Source of the DNA: Staphylococcus xylosus NJ
GTDB lineage: Bacteria; Bacillota; Bacilli; Staphylococcales; Staphylococcaceae
Length of the DNA: 64,000 nucleotides
NCBI RefSeq assembly: GCF_000338275.1
Contig: NZ_ANMR01000043.1
Span: 620,001-684,000, forward strand
Direction: 5' to 3'
Shown here: positions 21,651 to 31,546 of the stretch, piece by piece
Numbering within the stretch: position 1 is the stretch's first letter
How the letters are laid out: each line of letters opens with the position of its first letter
Made by a program: the position numbers and the translations under genes
The notes under the pieces: model-generated
What the model saw: the letters and a program-made list of their open reading frames with translations, nothing else
Told to the model about the DNA's origin: nothing
Databases searched by the model: none

Positions 21651-21696
21651 AATAAGCGAATGATTCAACAACCTATCGAACCGTTCGCTTATTTAT
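21651..21696 (-). terminator. Terminator after folC
   Basis: AAATAAGCGAA pairs with TTCGCTTATTT across a loop of about 23 bases; the minus strand continues TTTGTG. It lies 12 bases beyond the folC stop. Confidence 0.75.
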
Positions 21697-21707
21697 TAAA
21701 TATATAT

Positions 21708-22973
21708 TTAACTAAAATTAACTTTAGCTTTTACTTCACTTATAAAGTACAAGCTTCCAGTAATAATTAAACCGTCGCCTTCATATGATTCGATAAACTT
21801 CACATAATCATCAACAAGTACTTTTTGATCAAATCGAACTTCATCAAAAATCGTTTCTTTTGTTAAAGCTTTCGGAAAATCAAAATCTGTTATATAGAAT
21901 GTAGAAGCAATCGTTTTTAGTTGATCCACCATAGCATTTAAAGGTTTTCCTTTGATTGCAGAAAATAAAATATCAATATTTTCAGTGTGATAATAATTTT
22001 TCATCGTACTTATTAGCGCCTCTACACTTTCAACGTTATGTGCGCCATCGACAATCATCAAAGGACGTTCTTTCACTTGTTCAATTCGACCAGTCCAACT
22101 CACCGATTCAATACCATCAATCATTTTATTGAAATCTAAATCAACGATATCTGACTCATTTAATTCAATAAGTGCGGTAATTGCTAACGCGGCATTTTCT
22201 TTTTGGTGTTCACCTAACATATTTAATAAAAGCGTCTCAAGTTCATAATCTTTATAGCGATAAGTGAATTCTTCATCTTCAGAGATAACACTAATATCTC
22301 TATCCAACTCAATTCCTTCAGCATTTTGTTGTTCAACATAATCACGAATAACTTTAAGCGCTTCTTCGTTTTTCACAGCATAAATAATAGGTGTGTTTGG
22401 TTTTACTATCGCACCTTTGTCTTTTGCAATATCTACATACGTGTCGCCCAATATATCAGTATGGTCTAAACCTATACTTGTCAATATTGATAAGATTGGT
22501 TTAAAAACATTGGTAGAATCATTTTTAATACCTAATCCCGCTTCAACAATTACAAAGTCAACTGGGTGGATTTCACCAAAATATAAAAACATCATCGTTG
22601 TAATAATCTCAAATTCGGTTGCAGTTCCAAGGTCAGTTTCCACTTCTAAGGCTTCGCTTACTGGTTTTACTCTTTGAACTAATTTAACAATATCATCATC
22701 ACTTATTGGTACACCATTCAAACTAATACGTTCGTTGAATGTTTCAATAAATGGCGATGTGAAAGTGCCCACATCATATCCGTTATCAACAAGTGCTGAA
22801 CGTAGATACGACACCGTGGACCCTTTGCCATTTGTGCCACCAACATGAATACCGTTTATATTAAATTGAGGATTATTTAGTCTATCCAACATCCACTCCA
22901 TACGTTTGACGCCTGGTTTAATACCAAATTTAGTTCGTTCATGTATCCAATATAAGCTATCTAGGTAATTCAT
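21708..22973 (-). CDS. folC: Folylpolyglutamate synthase/dihydrofolate synthase
   Basis: Adds glutamate residues to folates, keeping them in the cytosol. 421 residues, Mur-ligase fold, with the ATP-binding loop GTNGKGS at 46-52, the FVIVEAGLG and GLDHTDILGDT segments of the central domain and IVDGAHNVE in the C-terminal domain. It starts 11 bases after valS, so the two form one transcript, as in S. aureus. Confidence 0.95.
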   Translation of the reverse strand: MNYLDSLYWIHERTKFGIKPGVKRMEWMLDRLNNPQFNINGIHVGGTNGKGSTVSYLRSALVDNGYDVGTFTSPFIETFNERISLNGVPISDDDIVKLVQRVKPVSEALEVETDLGTATEFEIITTMMFLYFGEIHPVDFVIVEAGLGIKNDSTNVFKPILSILTSIGLDHTDILGDTYVDIAKDKGAIVKPNTPIIYAVKNEEALKVIRDYVEQQNAEGIELDRDISVISEDEEFTYRYKDYELETLLLNMLGEHQKENAALAITALIELNESDIVDLDFNKMIDGIESVSWTGRIEQVKERPLMIVDGAHNVESVEALISTMKNYYHTENIDILFSAIKGKPLNAMVDQLKTIASTFYITDFDFPKALTKETIFDEVRFDQKVLVDDYVKFIESYEGDGLIITGSLYFISEVKAKVNFS

Positions 22974-22984
22974 TTTAAGGACTC

Positions 22985-25615
22985 CTATGCTTTTAATTGA
23001 TTAATTCGTAATTTAACACCGTCATATTTCTCTTGATATGTTTGTTTCTTCTCACGTTCTTCATTAATAACTTTTTCAGGTGCTTTATTGACGAAGTTTT
23101 CATTTGCTAATTTCTTATTCACGCGATCGAGCTCTTTTTCCCATTTCAAGAGTTCATTCTCTAAACGCTCAATTTCTTTATCCATATCTATTAGACCTTC
23201 CAATGGTAACACAACTTCACCAGCAGTCGTAACAGAGGTCATGGCTTTTTCAGGAATTTCAATATCCATATCAATTGTCAATTCACTTGGATGACAGAAT
23301 CTATCAATATAATTCGAATTGTTTAACAATGTCTCTTTGATATTATCATCTTTTGCTTTAATAAAGATTGGAATTGCCTTTGAAAGCGGCGTATCTACTT
23401 CAAGACGTGATTGTCTAACTGATTTAATAATTTCAACAAGTTGTTGCATCGTTTCTTTACTGTCATCAAATGTGAGTTCGTCATTCACTTTTGGCCAAGA
23501 TGCGTTTACAATTGTTTCACCTTCATGAGGTAAGTTTTGCCATATTTGCTCAGTAACAAATGGCATAAATGGGTGTAACATTCTCATTGTGTTATCGAGA
23601 ACATACGTAAGTACTGAACGTGTAACTTGCTTTTGCGCTTCATCTTCACCGTTCATAGGTATCTTACTCATCTCGATATACCAATCACAGAATTCATCCC
23701 AAATAAAGTTATAAAGAGTACGACCAACCTCACCAAATTCATATTTATCACTTAAATCCGTAACATTTGCAATGGTTTCATTTAATCGAGTTAAAATCCA
23801 CTTATCTGCAAGAGAAAGGTTTCCTGATAAGTCTACATCTTCTACCTTAAAGTCTTCACCAATATTCATAATACTAAATCTCGCAGCATTCCATATTTTA
23901 TTAATGAAATTCCATACAGATTCAACTTTTTCAGTAGAATAACGTAAATCATGACCAGGAGATGAACCTGTAGCAAGGAAGTATCTTAAGCTGTCTGCAC
24001 CATATTCATCAATGACATCCATAGGATCCACACCATTGCCAAGTGATTTACTCATCTTCCTACCGTCTTCTGCACGGACTAATCCGTGTAATAATACATC
24101 GTTAAAAGGACGTTTTCCAGTAAATTCTAAACCTTGGAATATCATTCTTGCAACCCAGAAGAAGATAATGTCATATCCAGTTACTAATGCATTAGTTGGG
24201 AAGTAACGTTGGAAGTCTTCTGCTTCTGTATCTGGCCAACCTAATGTTGAAAATGGCCATAAAGCACTTGAGAACCAAGTATCTAATACGTCTTCATCTT
24301 GAGTCCAATTTTCAATATCTTCAGGTGCTGATTCACCCACATAAATTTCGCCCGTTTCTTTATGGTACCAAGCTGGAATTTGATGCCCCCACCAAAGTTG
24401 ACGTGATATTGTCCAGTCTCTAATTTCTTCCATCCAACGATTAAAAGTTTTTTCAAAACGTGCAGGAACAAAATCAATTCTATCGTCTGTTTTTTGATTA
24501 TCTAGTGCTTGCTCAGCAAGTGGTTTCATTTTAACAAACCATTGTGTTGATAAATACGGTTCTACAACTGCGCCAGAACGCTCTGAATGACCTACTGAAT
24601 GTTCATGTGCCTCAATTTTAATAACAAGGTCTTCAGCCTCTAGGTCTTTCACTAATTGCTCACGACAATCAAATCGATCCATGCCTTGATACTTACCAGC
24701 TTTATCATTCATTTTGCCTGATTCATCCATTACGATAATGCGTTCTAAATCATGGCGATTTCCTATTTCAAAGTCATTAGGGTCATGTGCTGGTGTTACT
24801 TTCATTGCACCACTACCAAATTCAATATCAACATATTCATCTGCTAATATAGGTAGTTCTCTACCAATGATAGGTAAAATTACTTTCTTCCCAATAACAT
24901 CTTTGTAACGTTCATCATTAGGGTTTACGACAATCGCAGTATCACCTAACATTGTTTCAGGACGTGTTGTAGCAATTTCAATAAATCCATCACCATCTGC
25001 ATATGGATATTTAAAATGGTAAAACTTACCTACAACATCTTCATGTATTACTTCAATGTCAGATAAAGCAGTACGTGCGATTGGATCCCAATTTATAATA
25101 TATTCACCGCGATATATTAAACCTTTATTATACATATCCACAAATACTTTTTTCACAGCTTTACTTAAACCTTCGTCTAACGTGAAACGTTCTCTACTGT
25201 AATCTAAGCCTAGGCCAAGTTTCGCCCACTGTTCTCTGATAAAATTAGCGTATTCTTCTTTCCAATCCCAAGCTTGTTCAAGGAATTTTTCTCGACCTAA
25301 ATCATGTCTTGATAAACCTTCCTCGTTTAACTTTGCTTCTACTTTTGCTTGCGTAGCAATACCTGCATGATCCATGCCTGGTAAATATAAAGTATCATAG
25401 CCTTGCATACGTTTCATTCGCGTTAATATATCTTGTAATGTAGTATCCCATGCATGCCCTAAATGTAATTTACCAGTTACGTTTGGGGGTGGAATTACAA
25501 TTGTATATGTCTCTTTTGAACTATCTTCTGTCGCTTTAAAATAACCATTGTTAACCCATTGGTCATAACGTCCAGACTCGACTTCGTTCGGATTATATTT
25601 TGGTTTCATTTCCAT
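22985..25615 (-). CDS. valS: Valyl-tRNA synthetase
   Basis: Class Ia synthetase that charges tRNA-Val and edits mischarged threonine. 876 residues. HLGH is at 51-54 within [15 protein letters not shown]; the KMSKS loop appears as [11 protein letters not shown]. The CP1 editing domain ([17 protein letters not shown]) and the C-terminal coiled-coil arm ([21 protein letters not shown]) are intact. Expression is controlled by a valine T-box between promoter and start. Confidence 0.98.
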   Translation of the reverse strand: MEMKPKYNPNEVESGRYDQWVNNGYFKATEDSSKETYTIVIPPPNVTGKLHLGHAWDTTLQDILTRMKRMQGYDTLYLPGMDHAGIATQAKVEAKLNEEGLSRHDLGREKFLEQAWDWKEEYANFIREQWAKLGLGLDYSRERFTLDEGLSKAVKKVFVDMYNKGLIYRGEYIINWDPIARTALSDIEVIHEDVVGKFYHFKYPYADGDGFIEIATTRPETMLGDTAIVVNPNDERYKDVIGKKVILPIIGRELPILADEYVDIEFGSGAMKVTPAHDPNDFEIGNRHDLERIIVMDESGKMNDKAGKYQGMDRFDCREQLVKDLEAEDLVIKIEAHEHSVGHSERSGAVVEPYLSTQWFVKMKPLAEQALDNQKTDDRIDFVPARFEKTFNRWMEEIRDWTISRQLWWGHQIPAWYHKETGEIYVGESAPEDIENWTQDEDVLDTWFSSALWPFSTLGWPDTEAEDFQRYFPTNALVTGYDIIFFWVARMIFQGLEFTGKRPFNDVLLHGLVRAEDGRKMSKSLGNGVDPMDVIDEYGADSLRYFLATGSSPGHDLRYSTEKVESVWNFINKIWNAARFSIMNIGEDFKVEDVDLSGNLSLADKWILTRLNETIANVTDLSDKYEFGEVGRTLYNFIWDEFCDWYIEMSKIPMNGEDEAQKQVTRSVLTYVLDNTMRMLHPFMPFVTEQIWQNLPHEGETIVNASWPKVNDELTFDDSKETMQQLVEIIKSVRQSRLEVDTPLSKAIPIFIKAKDDNIKETLLNNSNYIDRFCHPSELTIDMDIEIPEKAMTSVTTAGEVVLPLEGLIDMDKEIERLENELLKWEKELDRVNKKLANENFVNKAPEKVINEEREKKQTYQEKYDGVKLRINQLKA

Positions 25616-25644
25616 TCGTTAAAATCCTCCTTAAAAATAAAAAT

Positions 25645-25900
25645 ATCCGCCCTATCAATATAGGACGGATATTCCGTGGTACCACCTAAATTCAAGAAAT
25701 TATAGTATAATTTCAAGCACTTAATTATATGATTAACGCTCAAACACGCTTTAGCCTATGCTATAATTATTTAAAAGTATTATATTTCAGCTAAAGTTCA
25801 ATGTGGGCTACCTTCAATAAGTAAAATTGTACATTTACACCAACCATGTACTCTCTTCTAAATTTCAGCTTATTTACTCTTCCCAGTAGACAATATTCTT
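25645..25900 (-). promoter_or_regulatory. T-box leader of valS (valine specifier)
   Basis: The minus-strand leader contains the T-box core GGTGGTACCACGG and then a terminator stem (ATATCCGTCCTATA with TAGGGCGGATAT) ending in TTTTTATTTTT. The competing antiterminator needs uncharged tRNA-Val. In stem I, TGGG pairs with CCCA and AATAAG with CTTATT. The unpaired 3' segment offers GTA at 25811-25809, a valine codon, as specifier. The specifier is read by eye from pairing. Confidence 0.9.
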
Positions 25901-25907
25901 TTACTTA

Positions 25908-25939
25908 ATTATAGTATAATGGATGTTAAAATAAGTCAA
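25908..25939 (-). promoter_or_regulatory. valS promoter region
   Basis: TTGACT (25939-25934) is followed by an AT-rich palindromic block TTATACTATAAT (about 25919-25908) that offers TACTAT at 17 bases or TATAAT at 20. The same block reads TATAAT on the plus strand just before tag, so divergent promoters probably share it. Confidence 0.55.
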
Positions 25940-25957
25940 TGCACTGGAGTGAAATTT

Positions 25958-26536
25958 ATGAATGAATGCGCATTTGGAACAAAAGATCCCCTTTACCTCC
26001 ACTATCACGATGAGGAATGGGGACAACCTATTTATGATAGTTTGAAATTATTTAAATTAATTGCACTTGAATCACAACATGCGGGCCTTTCATGGTTAAC
26101 TATTTTAAAGAAAAAAGAATCTTACGAACAAGCTTTTTATAATTTTGATCCAATTAAAATTTCAAAAATGACAACTGAAGATGTTGATCGATTAATGACT
26201 TTTCCCAATATCGTGCATAATCGTAAAAAGATAGAAGCAATAATTAGTCAAGCACAAGGTTATTTCAATATAGAAAAGGATTATGGAAGCTTTAGTGACT
26301 TTTTATGGTCTTTTGTAGATTATAAACCGATTGATTGCGCCTATGCTACACCAAGTGAACGCGTTACAGTAGATGACCGTGCTACAAAACTTTCAAAGCA
26401 ACTTAAAAAATATGGTTTTAAATTTTTAGGTCCTGTTACTGTTTTTTCTTTTTTAGAAGCAGCTGGTTTGTATAATGCACATTTACAAACGTGCCCGAAC
26501 AACCCCAATCATTATAAAGGCAAAGGTTTTGAGTAA
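25958..26536 (+). CDS. tag: DNA-3-methyladenine glycosylase I
   Basis: Removes 3-methyladenine from alkylated DNA. 192 residues with the helix-hairpin-helix glycosylase fold. The zinc-binding N-terminus (MNECAFG, YHDEEWG) and C-terminal HLQTCPNNPNHY ligands are present. I start at ATG 25958 because GGAG sits eight bases upstream; an upstream in-frame ATG at 25919 abuts the -10 element. Divergent from valS, followed by its own terminator. Confidence 0.95.
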   Translation: MNECAFGTKDPLYLHYHDEEWGQPIYDSLKLFKLIALESQHAGLSWLTILKKKESYEQAFYNFDPIKISKMTTEDVDRLMTFPNIVHNRKKIEAIISQAQGYFNIEKDYGSFSDFLWSFVDYKPIDCAYATPSERVTVDDRATKLSKQLKKYGFKFLGPVTVFSFLEAAGLYNAHLQTCPNNPNHYKGKGFE

Positions 26537-26607
26537 TATTTAAATTTCAATCTTCCCACAGTGTTTGCCCTTTTCTCGAAAATCTGCCTTTTTTTGCCCT
26601 TAAAAAT

Positions 26608-26636
26608 GCCCACCTATTCACTTAGGTGGGCTTTTG
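26608..26636 (+). terminator. Terminator after tag
   Basis: GCCCACCTA pairs with TAGGTGGGC around TTCACT and runs into TTTTGCG, about 75 bases after the tag stop. Confidence 0.85.
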
Positions 26637-26709
26637 CGTATTCGTATAGTTTACTAACTTTACATGTACTAGTAACACACAATAATATATAGGCAATTAC
26701 TGAAGTAAA

Positions 26710-26871
26710 TTAACCATCCTTAAATAACTGCTTTATTAAGAAACTAGCCAAACACAAAATTATAAATACTAAAACAATTGATAGTATATCGCTTGACGTA
26801 TATTTGGGTATAATAATAGCACACAAATAGGTAATAACTATGATGTATAATATAAATGCTAAAATTTTCAT
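26710..26871 (-). CDS. Small two-helix membrane peptide (53 aa), immunity-like
   Basis: Starts MKILAFILYIIVITYLC. It has two hydrophobic segments separated by a short polar turn (IPKYTSSD) and a KQLFKDG tail. ATG 26871 has only a weak ribosome site (GGTAGTG). It begins 20 bases after the stop of the decayed gene at 26892, so it may be the second gene of that pair. Small membrane peptides beside secreted peptides are often immunity or accessory proteins, but that is inference. I do not recognise it. Confidence 0.45.
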   Translation of the reverse strand: MKILAFILYIIVITYLCAIIIPKYTSSDILSIVLVFIILCLASFLIKQLFKDG

Positions 26872-26891
26872 TATTTACACTACCGTTTTTA

Positions 26892-27490
26892 TTATTGAAC
26901 AACAATCCTAGAGACAGAACCATCAACTTTATCTTTTACAATAATGCCGTTTTTATTTACAGCTTTGGAAGCATAGATACTAATAACAGAATGTGAAAAA
27001 TTGGAAATCGCACCTGTTGCTGATACTGATATAACGGCTCCTAAGAAAGCCGCCGATTCGACTGTTCCAATTCGTAATAAATTAGTTGTTGCTGCAGGAG
27101 ACAAATATAGATTCATTGTGCCATTTATTCCGTATGTAGCTTTAGTAACTCCGCTTTTTTAGCTGCTTCTGTGACCATTTTATTAGACGAAACTTTAGAT
27201 TCTATTAAACCTTGCTTTACTAATTATTGATCAACTTCAGCATCAGATAGATATGTTACTGATACTTCATTTTCAACTGTAACATGTTTTGCACCTTGAA
27301 CACTTGGGTTAATTTGATTAACATTACTTTTTATGTTTTCTACTTCTTTAGATGAAGCATCAGTATCAGTTTTAAATGTTTCTTCATCTGTTCAATACTT
27401 TTCCGCTATACTTTGGTCAATGCCTTCAGTCGCACCAGTAACAAAAGTTATTTTTCCTGATAATAAAAAAACACGTTGATTTTGCATCAT
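26892..27490 (-). pseudogene. Decayed secreted-protein-like gene
   Basis: A continuous protein can be read only after repairing three lesions: TGA after SIAEKY (near 27390), TAA after SDAEVDQ (near 27228) and a frameshift at an A-run in TEAAKK near 27160. The N-terminus (QRVFLLSGKITFVTGATEG) resembles a signal peptide. The middle is charged. The intact C-terminal 74 residues run from NLYLSPAATTNLLRIGTVES through a hydrophobic, Ala/Ser/Val-rich stretch (AAFLGAVISVSATGAISNF) to VSRIVVQ. Family unknown. The TGxxxGI pattern resembles a dehydrogenase but nothing after it supports that. Confidence 0.6.
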
Positions 27491-27546
27491 AATATTACTT
27501 AATAATTCATATAAAAAGCTAATAGAATCAACTACTTAGTATATTT

Positions 27547-28395
27547 TTATGTGATGTTATTAATAAACGTACTACCTAATACATCTCTTACATCATGTAT
27601 AACTAAAAATGCTTTTTCATCTTCTTGGTAAACTAAATTTTTAATTTTAGTAACTTGAGATTGATGAACTACTACATAAAGCATGCCTGTCTCATTTTTT
27701 GAATATCCCCCTTTGCTAGGCAATATTGTAGTTCCTCTTCCGGTGAAATTATTAATTTTATCTGCTATCATTTCATTTTTTTCAGAAATAATAGTTACTG
27801 CTTTTTTAGGATTAAAACCTTCAATGATAAAAGATGTTGCTCTTTCAGTAATAAATAACATAATAATCGTAAATAACACATTTCTTAAAGGTAGAACAAT
27901 TAAAAATGATAAAACTATTAAACTGTCTAATAAAAATATAGATTTAGACGTTTTAAAACCAAAATATTTATTAAGTATTCTAGCGATAACAGCTGGTCCA
28001 CCTACTGTACTTCCTGTAGACAATACTAATCCTACACTTATACCAATTATCGCTCCACCAAACACCGAATTAATTACAAAATCATCAATCCCTAAATTCA
28101 CGCTTTTAGTCAACTCTAAAAACAATGACAACGCTGTATTAGATATGACTGTATATATTGCTACTGTTTTACTTAAATATTTCCATCCAATAATAATAAG
28201 TACTATATTTATTATTAATGAAGTTAACGCTGGTGATAAACCCAGTGAATATTTCAAGGCTAAAGAAATACCAACAGTTCCTCCATCTCCTAAATTAGAT
28301 CCTAGTAAAAACCCATTTACGCCAATAGCATTTATAAAAGTACCAACTAAACATATAATAATGTTTTTATAATGATTTACTATCATTGCCTTCAT
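27547..28395 (-). CDS. YitT family membrane protein (DUF161/DUF2179)
   Basis: 282 residues. About five or six membrane helices fill residues 8-190 (ICLVGTFINAIGVNGFLLGSNLGDGGTVGIS is the family hallmark region). A soluble C-terminal DUF2179 domain follows (GFNPKKAVTIISEKNEMIADKI, GRGTTILPSKGGYS). GAGGG is seven bases upstream of ATG 28395. The YitT family is widespread in Firmicutes but its substrate is unknown. It stands alone between the decayed locus and the transporter gene. Confidence 0.85.
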   Translation of the reverse strand: MKAMIVNHYKNIIICLVGTFINAIGVNGFLLGSNLGDGGTVGISLALKYSLGLSPALTSLIINIVLIIIGWKYLSKTVAIYTVISNTALSLFLELTKSVNLGIDDFVINSVFGGAIIGISVGLVLSTGSTVGGPAVIARILNKYFGFKTSKSIFLLDSLIVLSFLIVLPLRNVLFTIIMLFITERATSFIIEGFNPKKAVTIISEKNEMIADKINNFTGRGTTILPSKGGYSKNETGMLYVVVHQSQVTKIKNLVYQEDEKAFLVIHDVRDVLGSTFINNIT

Positions 28396-28485
28396 AAGTA
28401 ATCCCTCTTTTTTAATAATTTATACGTAATCTCATATTCAAATACTTAAAGGATATATTTTATATATTCTTTTTTATGTAAAACT

Positions 28486-28513
28486 AGCTCAACAAATTGA
28501 AAATTGAGCATTG
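28486..28513. repeat. Short hairpin between yitT-like and proP-like genes
   Basis: GCTCAA / TTGAGC separated by a short loop, in AT-rich sequence. The bases echo the GCTCAATCAAC arm of the repeat at 20437 but only over six bases, so a relation is doubtful. Confidence 0.3.
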
Positions 28514-28591
28514 TAGAAGTAATAGGTTACATACAGTTATATACCGGCCATAGAATAAATATAGCCAATCTTAGTATGTTTTTTACTTCAA

Positions 28592-28655
28592 AAAAATACT
28601 TTTCAATAGCTCTCATTTGGTAGGATTAAATGAGAACATTGAAAAGTACATTTTT
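28592..28655 (-). terminator. Terminator after the proP-like gene
   Basis: Long interrupted stem: GTACTTTTCAAT and ATTGAAAAGTA close the base, TCTCATTT and AAATGAGA the middle; the minus strand ends in TTTTTTTG. It starts about 14 bases from the stop of the transporter gene. Confidence 0.8.
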
Positions 28656-28668
28656 TATAACGAATAAG

Positions 28669-30072
28669 TTATTTATCTTGTTGGCTTTCTGAATACCACC
28701 ATAATGAATCTTTAGGATTTTCAACAGCCACTTTAAATTCTTTTTCATTTGAAACAGTTGGATAAGAACCTTTTAATGATTGTTTTGAAGTATCTTTAAA
28801 TAAAAATACTACAACTATAAGTCCAATTATACTAACAAATAACCAATAAAAGCCAGGCGCTAGATTGTTTCCAGTTTCATGTACTAACCAAGTAGCTACT
28901 AAAGGCGTAGTTCCACCGAACACGGATACAGCAATGTTAAATGTCCAAGATAACGTTCTATAACGAACGTTGGTAAAGAATAATGTTGGTAACGTACCCG
29001 GCATTGTACCTTCATATACAGATAACACGATGCCGATCATTAATAAGCCCATAAATAAGAAGGCTAAATTACCATTATTTAAAAACTGGAATGAGATTAA
29101 TGAAAATACAATTCCTAATGTTAAACCTATACTGATAATTTTTTTATTACCAACTTTATCGCCTAATCGACCGAACATTATTGCAAATGGTAACATGATT
29201 ATGAGTACCACTGCTGTAATTGGTGTGCTAATCGTATCTTTGATGCCTACATTTTCATCCAAATAAGAAGGCATATAACCTAACAATAAATAGTTTGTAA
29301 TATTAAAGAAAGCAACAAAAACAATGCATAACAAAATATCACGTTTATTATCTTTAATTATTTGTAAAATATTTTGTGTTTCTTCTTTACTGTCAGCTAA
29401 ATCATTTTCAAAAATAGGTGATTCCTCTAAATGTGTTCTCAAATACAAGCCAAATAGTCCAATAGGAATACTAATGAAGAAAGGTATTCTCCATCCCCAA
29501 CTTTCCATGCTACTGCTTGGTATTAACCAAAACATTATTGTCACTAATATTGAAGCAAGTATGTAGCCAGATAACGTACCTAACTCTAGTCCACTCCCTA
29601 ATCTAATACGCTTATTATCAGGTGAAGATTCAGCAATATATACCATTGCACCAGCATATTCTCCACCAACAGAAAAACCTTGTAATATGCGAGCTAACAA
29701 CAATATTATTGGCGCCCATATACCAATTTGATCATATGTAGGTAGAATACCTATTAAAAATGTCGAGAATGCCATTAATATAATCGTAGTTGTTAAAACG
29801 ATTTTTCTTCCATATTTATCACCAATTTTACCAAAAAATATACCTCCGACTGGTCTAAGTAAAAAAGCAATAGCAAAAGTCGCAAATGTAAAAATCAATT
29901 TTATTTCATCATTATCAACTTGACTAAAGAAATTTTTACTTATAATCACTGCTAAATATGAATATAATGCAAAATCAAACCATTCCATAGCATTACCAAT
30001 GCCAGTAGCAAATACGCTTTTTTTCGCTTGGTTAATGTCTACAGTATTAATTTTCCTTTTATTAAATTTCAT
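28669..30072 (-). CDS. proP: ProP-like proline/betaine MFS transporter
   Basis: Proton symporter of the metabolite:H+ family within the MFS, by homology importing proline, betaine or related compounds. About 467 residues and 12 membrane helices. Signatures: GIGNAMEWFDFALYSYLA at the N-terminus, GDKYGRKIVLTTTI in the 2-3 loop, LQGFSVGGEYAGAMVYIAE and PFFISIPIGLFGLYLR. ATG 30072 has AAAGGAG nine bases upstream; the longer open frame has no ribosome site. Substrate is inferred, and it could equally transport another zwitterion. Confidence 0.82.
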   Translation of the reverse strand: MKFNKRKINTVDINQAKKSVFATGIGNAMEWFDFALYSYLAVIISKNFFSQVDNDEIKLIFTFATFAIAFLLRPVGGIFFGKIGDKYGRKIVLTTTIILMAFSTFLIGILPTYDQIGIWAPIILLLARILQGFSVGGEYAGAMVYIAESSPDNKRIRLGSGLELGTLSGYILASILVTIMFWLIPSSSMESWGWRIPFFISIPIGLFGLYLRTHLEESPIFENDLADSKEETQNILQIIKDNKRDILLCIVFVAFFNITNYLLLGYMPSYLDENVGIKDTISTPITAVVLIIMLPFAIMFGRLGDKVGNKKIISIGLTLGIVFSLISFQFLNNGNLAFLFMGLLMIGIVLSVYEGTMPGTLPTLFFTNVRYRTLSWTFNIAVSVFGGTTPLVATWLVHETGNNLAPGFYWLFVSIIGLIVVVFLFKDTSKQSLKGSYPTVSNEKEFKVAVENPKDSLWWYSESQQDK

Positions 30073-30284
30073 GATACATACACTCCTTTTACTCACAATA
30101 AGACATTTTAGCACGTTTTAATTGCACGTCAATAAGCCAAATGATCCAAAAAGAAAATGTATTCGCTTACTCCTTAGAGCAATAATGTAAAGAATGTTTT
30201 AAAAATTTTTAACAAATTTTTAATTATAAATTTAAAATTACACATAAACACACAAATTATCATTATGTATTTTTATAAAAAAAA

Positions 30285-30325
30285 TTAGCACTTCCATATT
30301 TAGAAGTACTAATTAAAAATTTTTA
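30285..30325 (-). terminator. Terminator after the AbrB-family gene
   Basis: TTAGTACTTC and GAAGTGCTAA form a 10-bp stem with one G-U or mismatch, flanked by long A and T runs on both sides (AAAAAAA/TTTTT), so it may work in both directions. Confidence 0.75.
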
Positions 30326-30381
30326 TTTATTATTAAAGTGGAATATCCTAAAAGTTAGAAATATAAATAAAGACTTTAGTT

Positions 30382-31452
30382 TTAAGAATGTGATTTATTT
30401 CTAAACTTTAGGAAATAACTTAATAATGGTGCAATTAGAAATAGTATAAAGAATATTCTAAAGATGTGATAACTTGAAATCAATGCTACATCTGCACCAG
30501 TTTCAATTGCAACTAATACGATTTGACTCATACCACCTGGCGCAGCACCTAAAAACAATTCATTAACAGAATGGTCGGAAACCATTGCAATAAATAGCAC
30601 CATTACAAAAGTTAATAATATTAATAGTATATTTTGAAATGCAATTGCTACAGCGATTCTACCTTTCATTTGGTCTAATAATTTAGCAATTTGTATACCT
30701 ATACGTATCATATAAATAACTTGTGCTGCAGCAATAATATAATTGTCTAAGGTAAATGTAACACCAGTTAATAAATTCCAACATATAAGTACTAATATCG
30801 GTGCAAGTAATTGTCTGGTCGGAAAATTAATTTTCCCCATAATGACATATACTAAAAATACTGCAAGTGCTAATAAAAGTATATTTGGAATAGTCAATGC
30901 TTCGGTTAGTGTATTGACCATACTACCCCCTGACGAATGACTACCAACACTGTCTTGAAAGAAATACGAAATAAATGGCACAAGAATAACAACAAATATA
31001 ATTCTTGATGTTTGTGTTAAACTGACGACCATAATATTCGCTTTCTTATTTTCCTCTGCCATTATAAGCATTTGACTTAACGCGCCTGGAATCACACTTA
31101 ATATTGCAGTTTCAGTATTTACCTTAGCAATTTTTTTAAAGAAAAAGGCTATTATTAATGCAAGTCCTAATAGCATAACTGTGATTAATATAATAGTCAG
31201 CCAATCATCTTTGATATCAAAGATTACATTTTCGGTAAAAGTTGATCCTATTTGGACACCTAATAATACCAATCCAATTTGACTTAGCCAAAACGGCCAT
31301 TCAACTTCCATGTGAAAGCATCTAACACAAATGACACTTGCAATTATAGGTCCAAACATAAATGGTAATAGTATATTTGCTGCATTTAAGATTAGACTTA
31401 ATAAAATAGCTAGCAATAAAACGATGATATTATTTCTTAATTGTTTACTCAT
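30382..31452 (-). CDS. AbrB-family membrane protein
   Basis: About 356 residues with some ten membrane helices arranged as two homologous halves; each has a PGxxSQM/I motif (SVIPGALSQMLIMAEE and GAAPGGMSQIVLVAIE). This is the AbrB membrane-duplication family (once called putative ammonia monooxygenase), not the DNA-binding AbrB. Function unknown; transport is inferred. The start is uncertain: ATG 31452 (MSKQLRNN) is taken, with ATG 31500 possible but lacking a ribosome site. It follows a terminator-like hairpin after hemL, and no promoter is obvious. Confidence 0.82.
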   Translation of the reverse strand: MSKQLRNNIIVLLLAILLSLILNAANILLPFMFGPIIASVICVRCFHMEVEWPFWLSQIGLVLLGVQIGSTFTENVIFDIKDDWLTIILITVMLLGLALIIAFFFKKIAKVNTETAILSVIPGALSQMLIMAEENKKANIMVVSLTQTSRIIFVVILVPFISYFFQDSVGSHSSGGSMVNTLTEALTIPNILLLALAVFLVYVIMGKINFPTRQLLAPILVLICWNLLTGVTFTLDNYIIAAAQVIYMIRIGIQIAKLLDQMKGRIAVAIAFQNILLILLTFVMVLFIAMVSDHSVNELFLGAAPGGMSQIVLVAIETGADVALISSYHIFRIFFILFLIAPLLSYFLKFRNKSHS

Positions 31453-31504
31453 GTTCTCACAACTTTCGTAGTTATCGTCATACTTAACTGAGCTATCCAT
31501 ATTA

Positions 31505-31535
31505 AAACCCGATCAACGCATTGGTTGTTCGGGCA
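31505..31535 (-). terminator. Hairpin ending the hem operon
   Basis: On the minus strand CCCGAACAAC pairs with GTTGATCGGG (one A-A mismatch) around CAATGC, followed by TTTTAATA. It lies 12 bases from the hemL stop and probably ends hemAXCDBL. The next gene begins immediately after it. Confidence 0.75.
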
Positions 31536-31546
31536 TAATTTAAACT

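Noticed and set aside
26744..26926. 60-residue minus-strand frame overlapping the 53-residue peptide and the end of the decayed gene
   Set aside because: It lies in another frame across two better-supported features, has no ribosome site and an odd Tyr/Asn-rich composition.
27390..27490. TGATEGI-like motif suggesting a short-chain dehydrogenase
   Set aside because: The motif lies in what reads better as a signal peptide, and none of the later dehydrogenase features (NAG, YxxxK) is present in the repaired chain.
27683..28372. 229-residue plus-strand frame antisense to the YitT-type gene
   Set aside because: It is a shadow of the opposite-strand coding region, with no ribosome site and no family resemblance.
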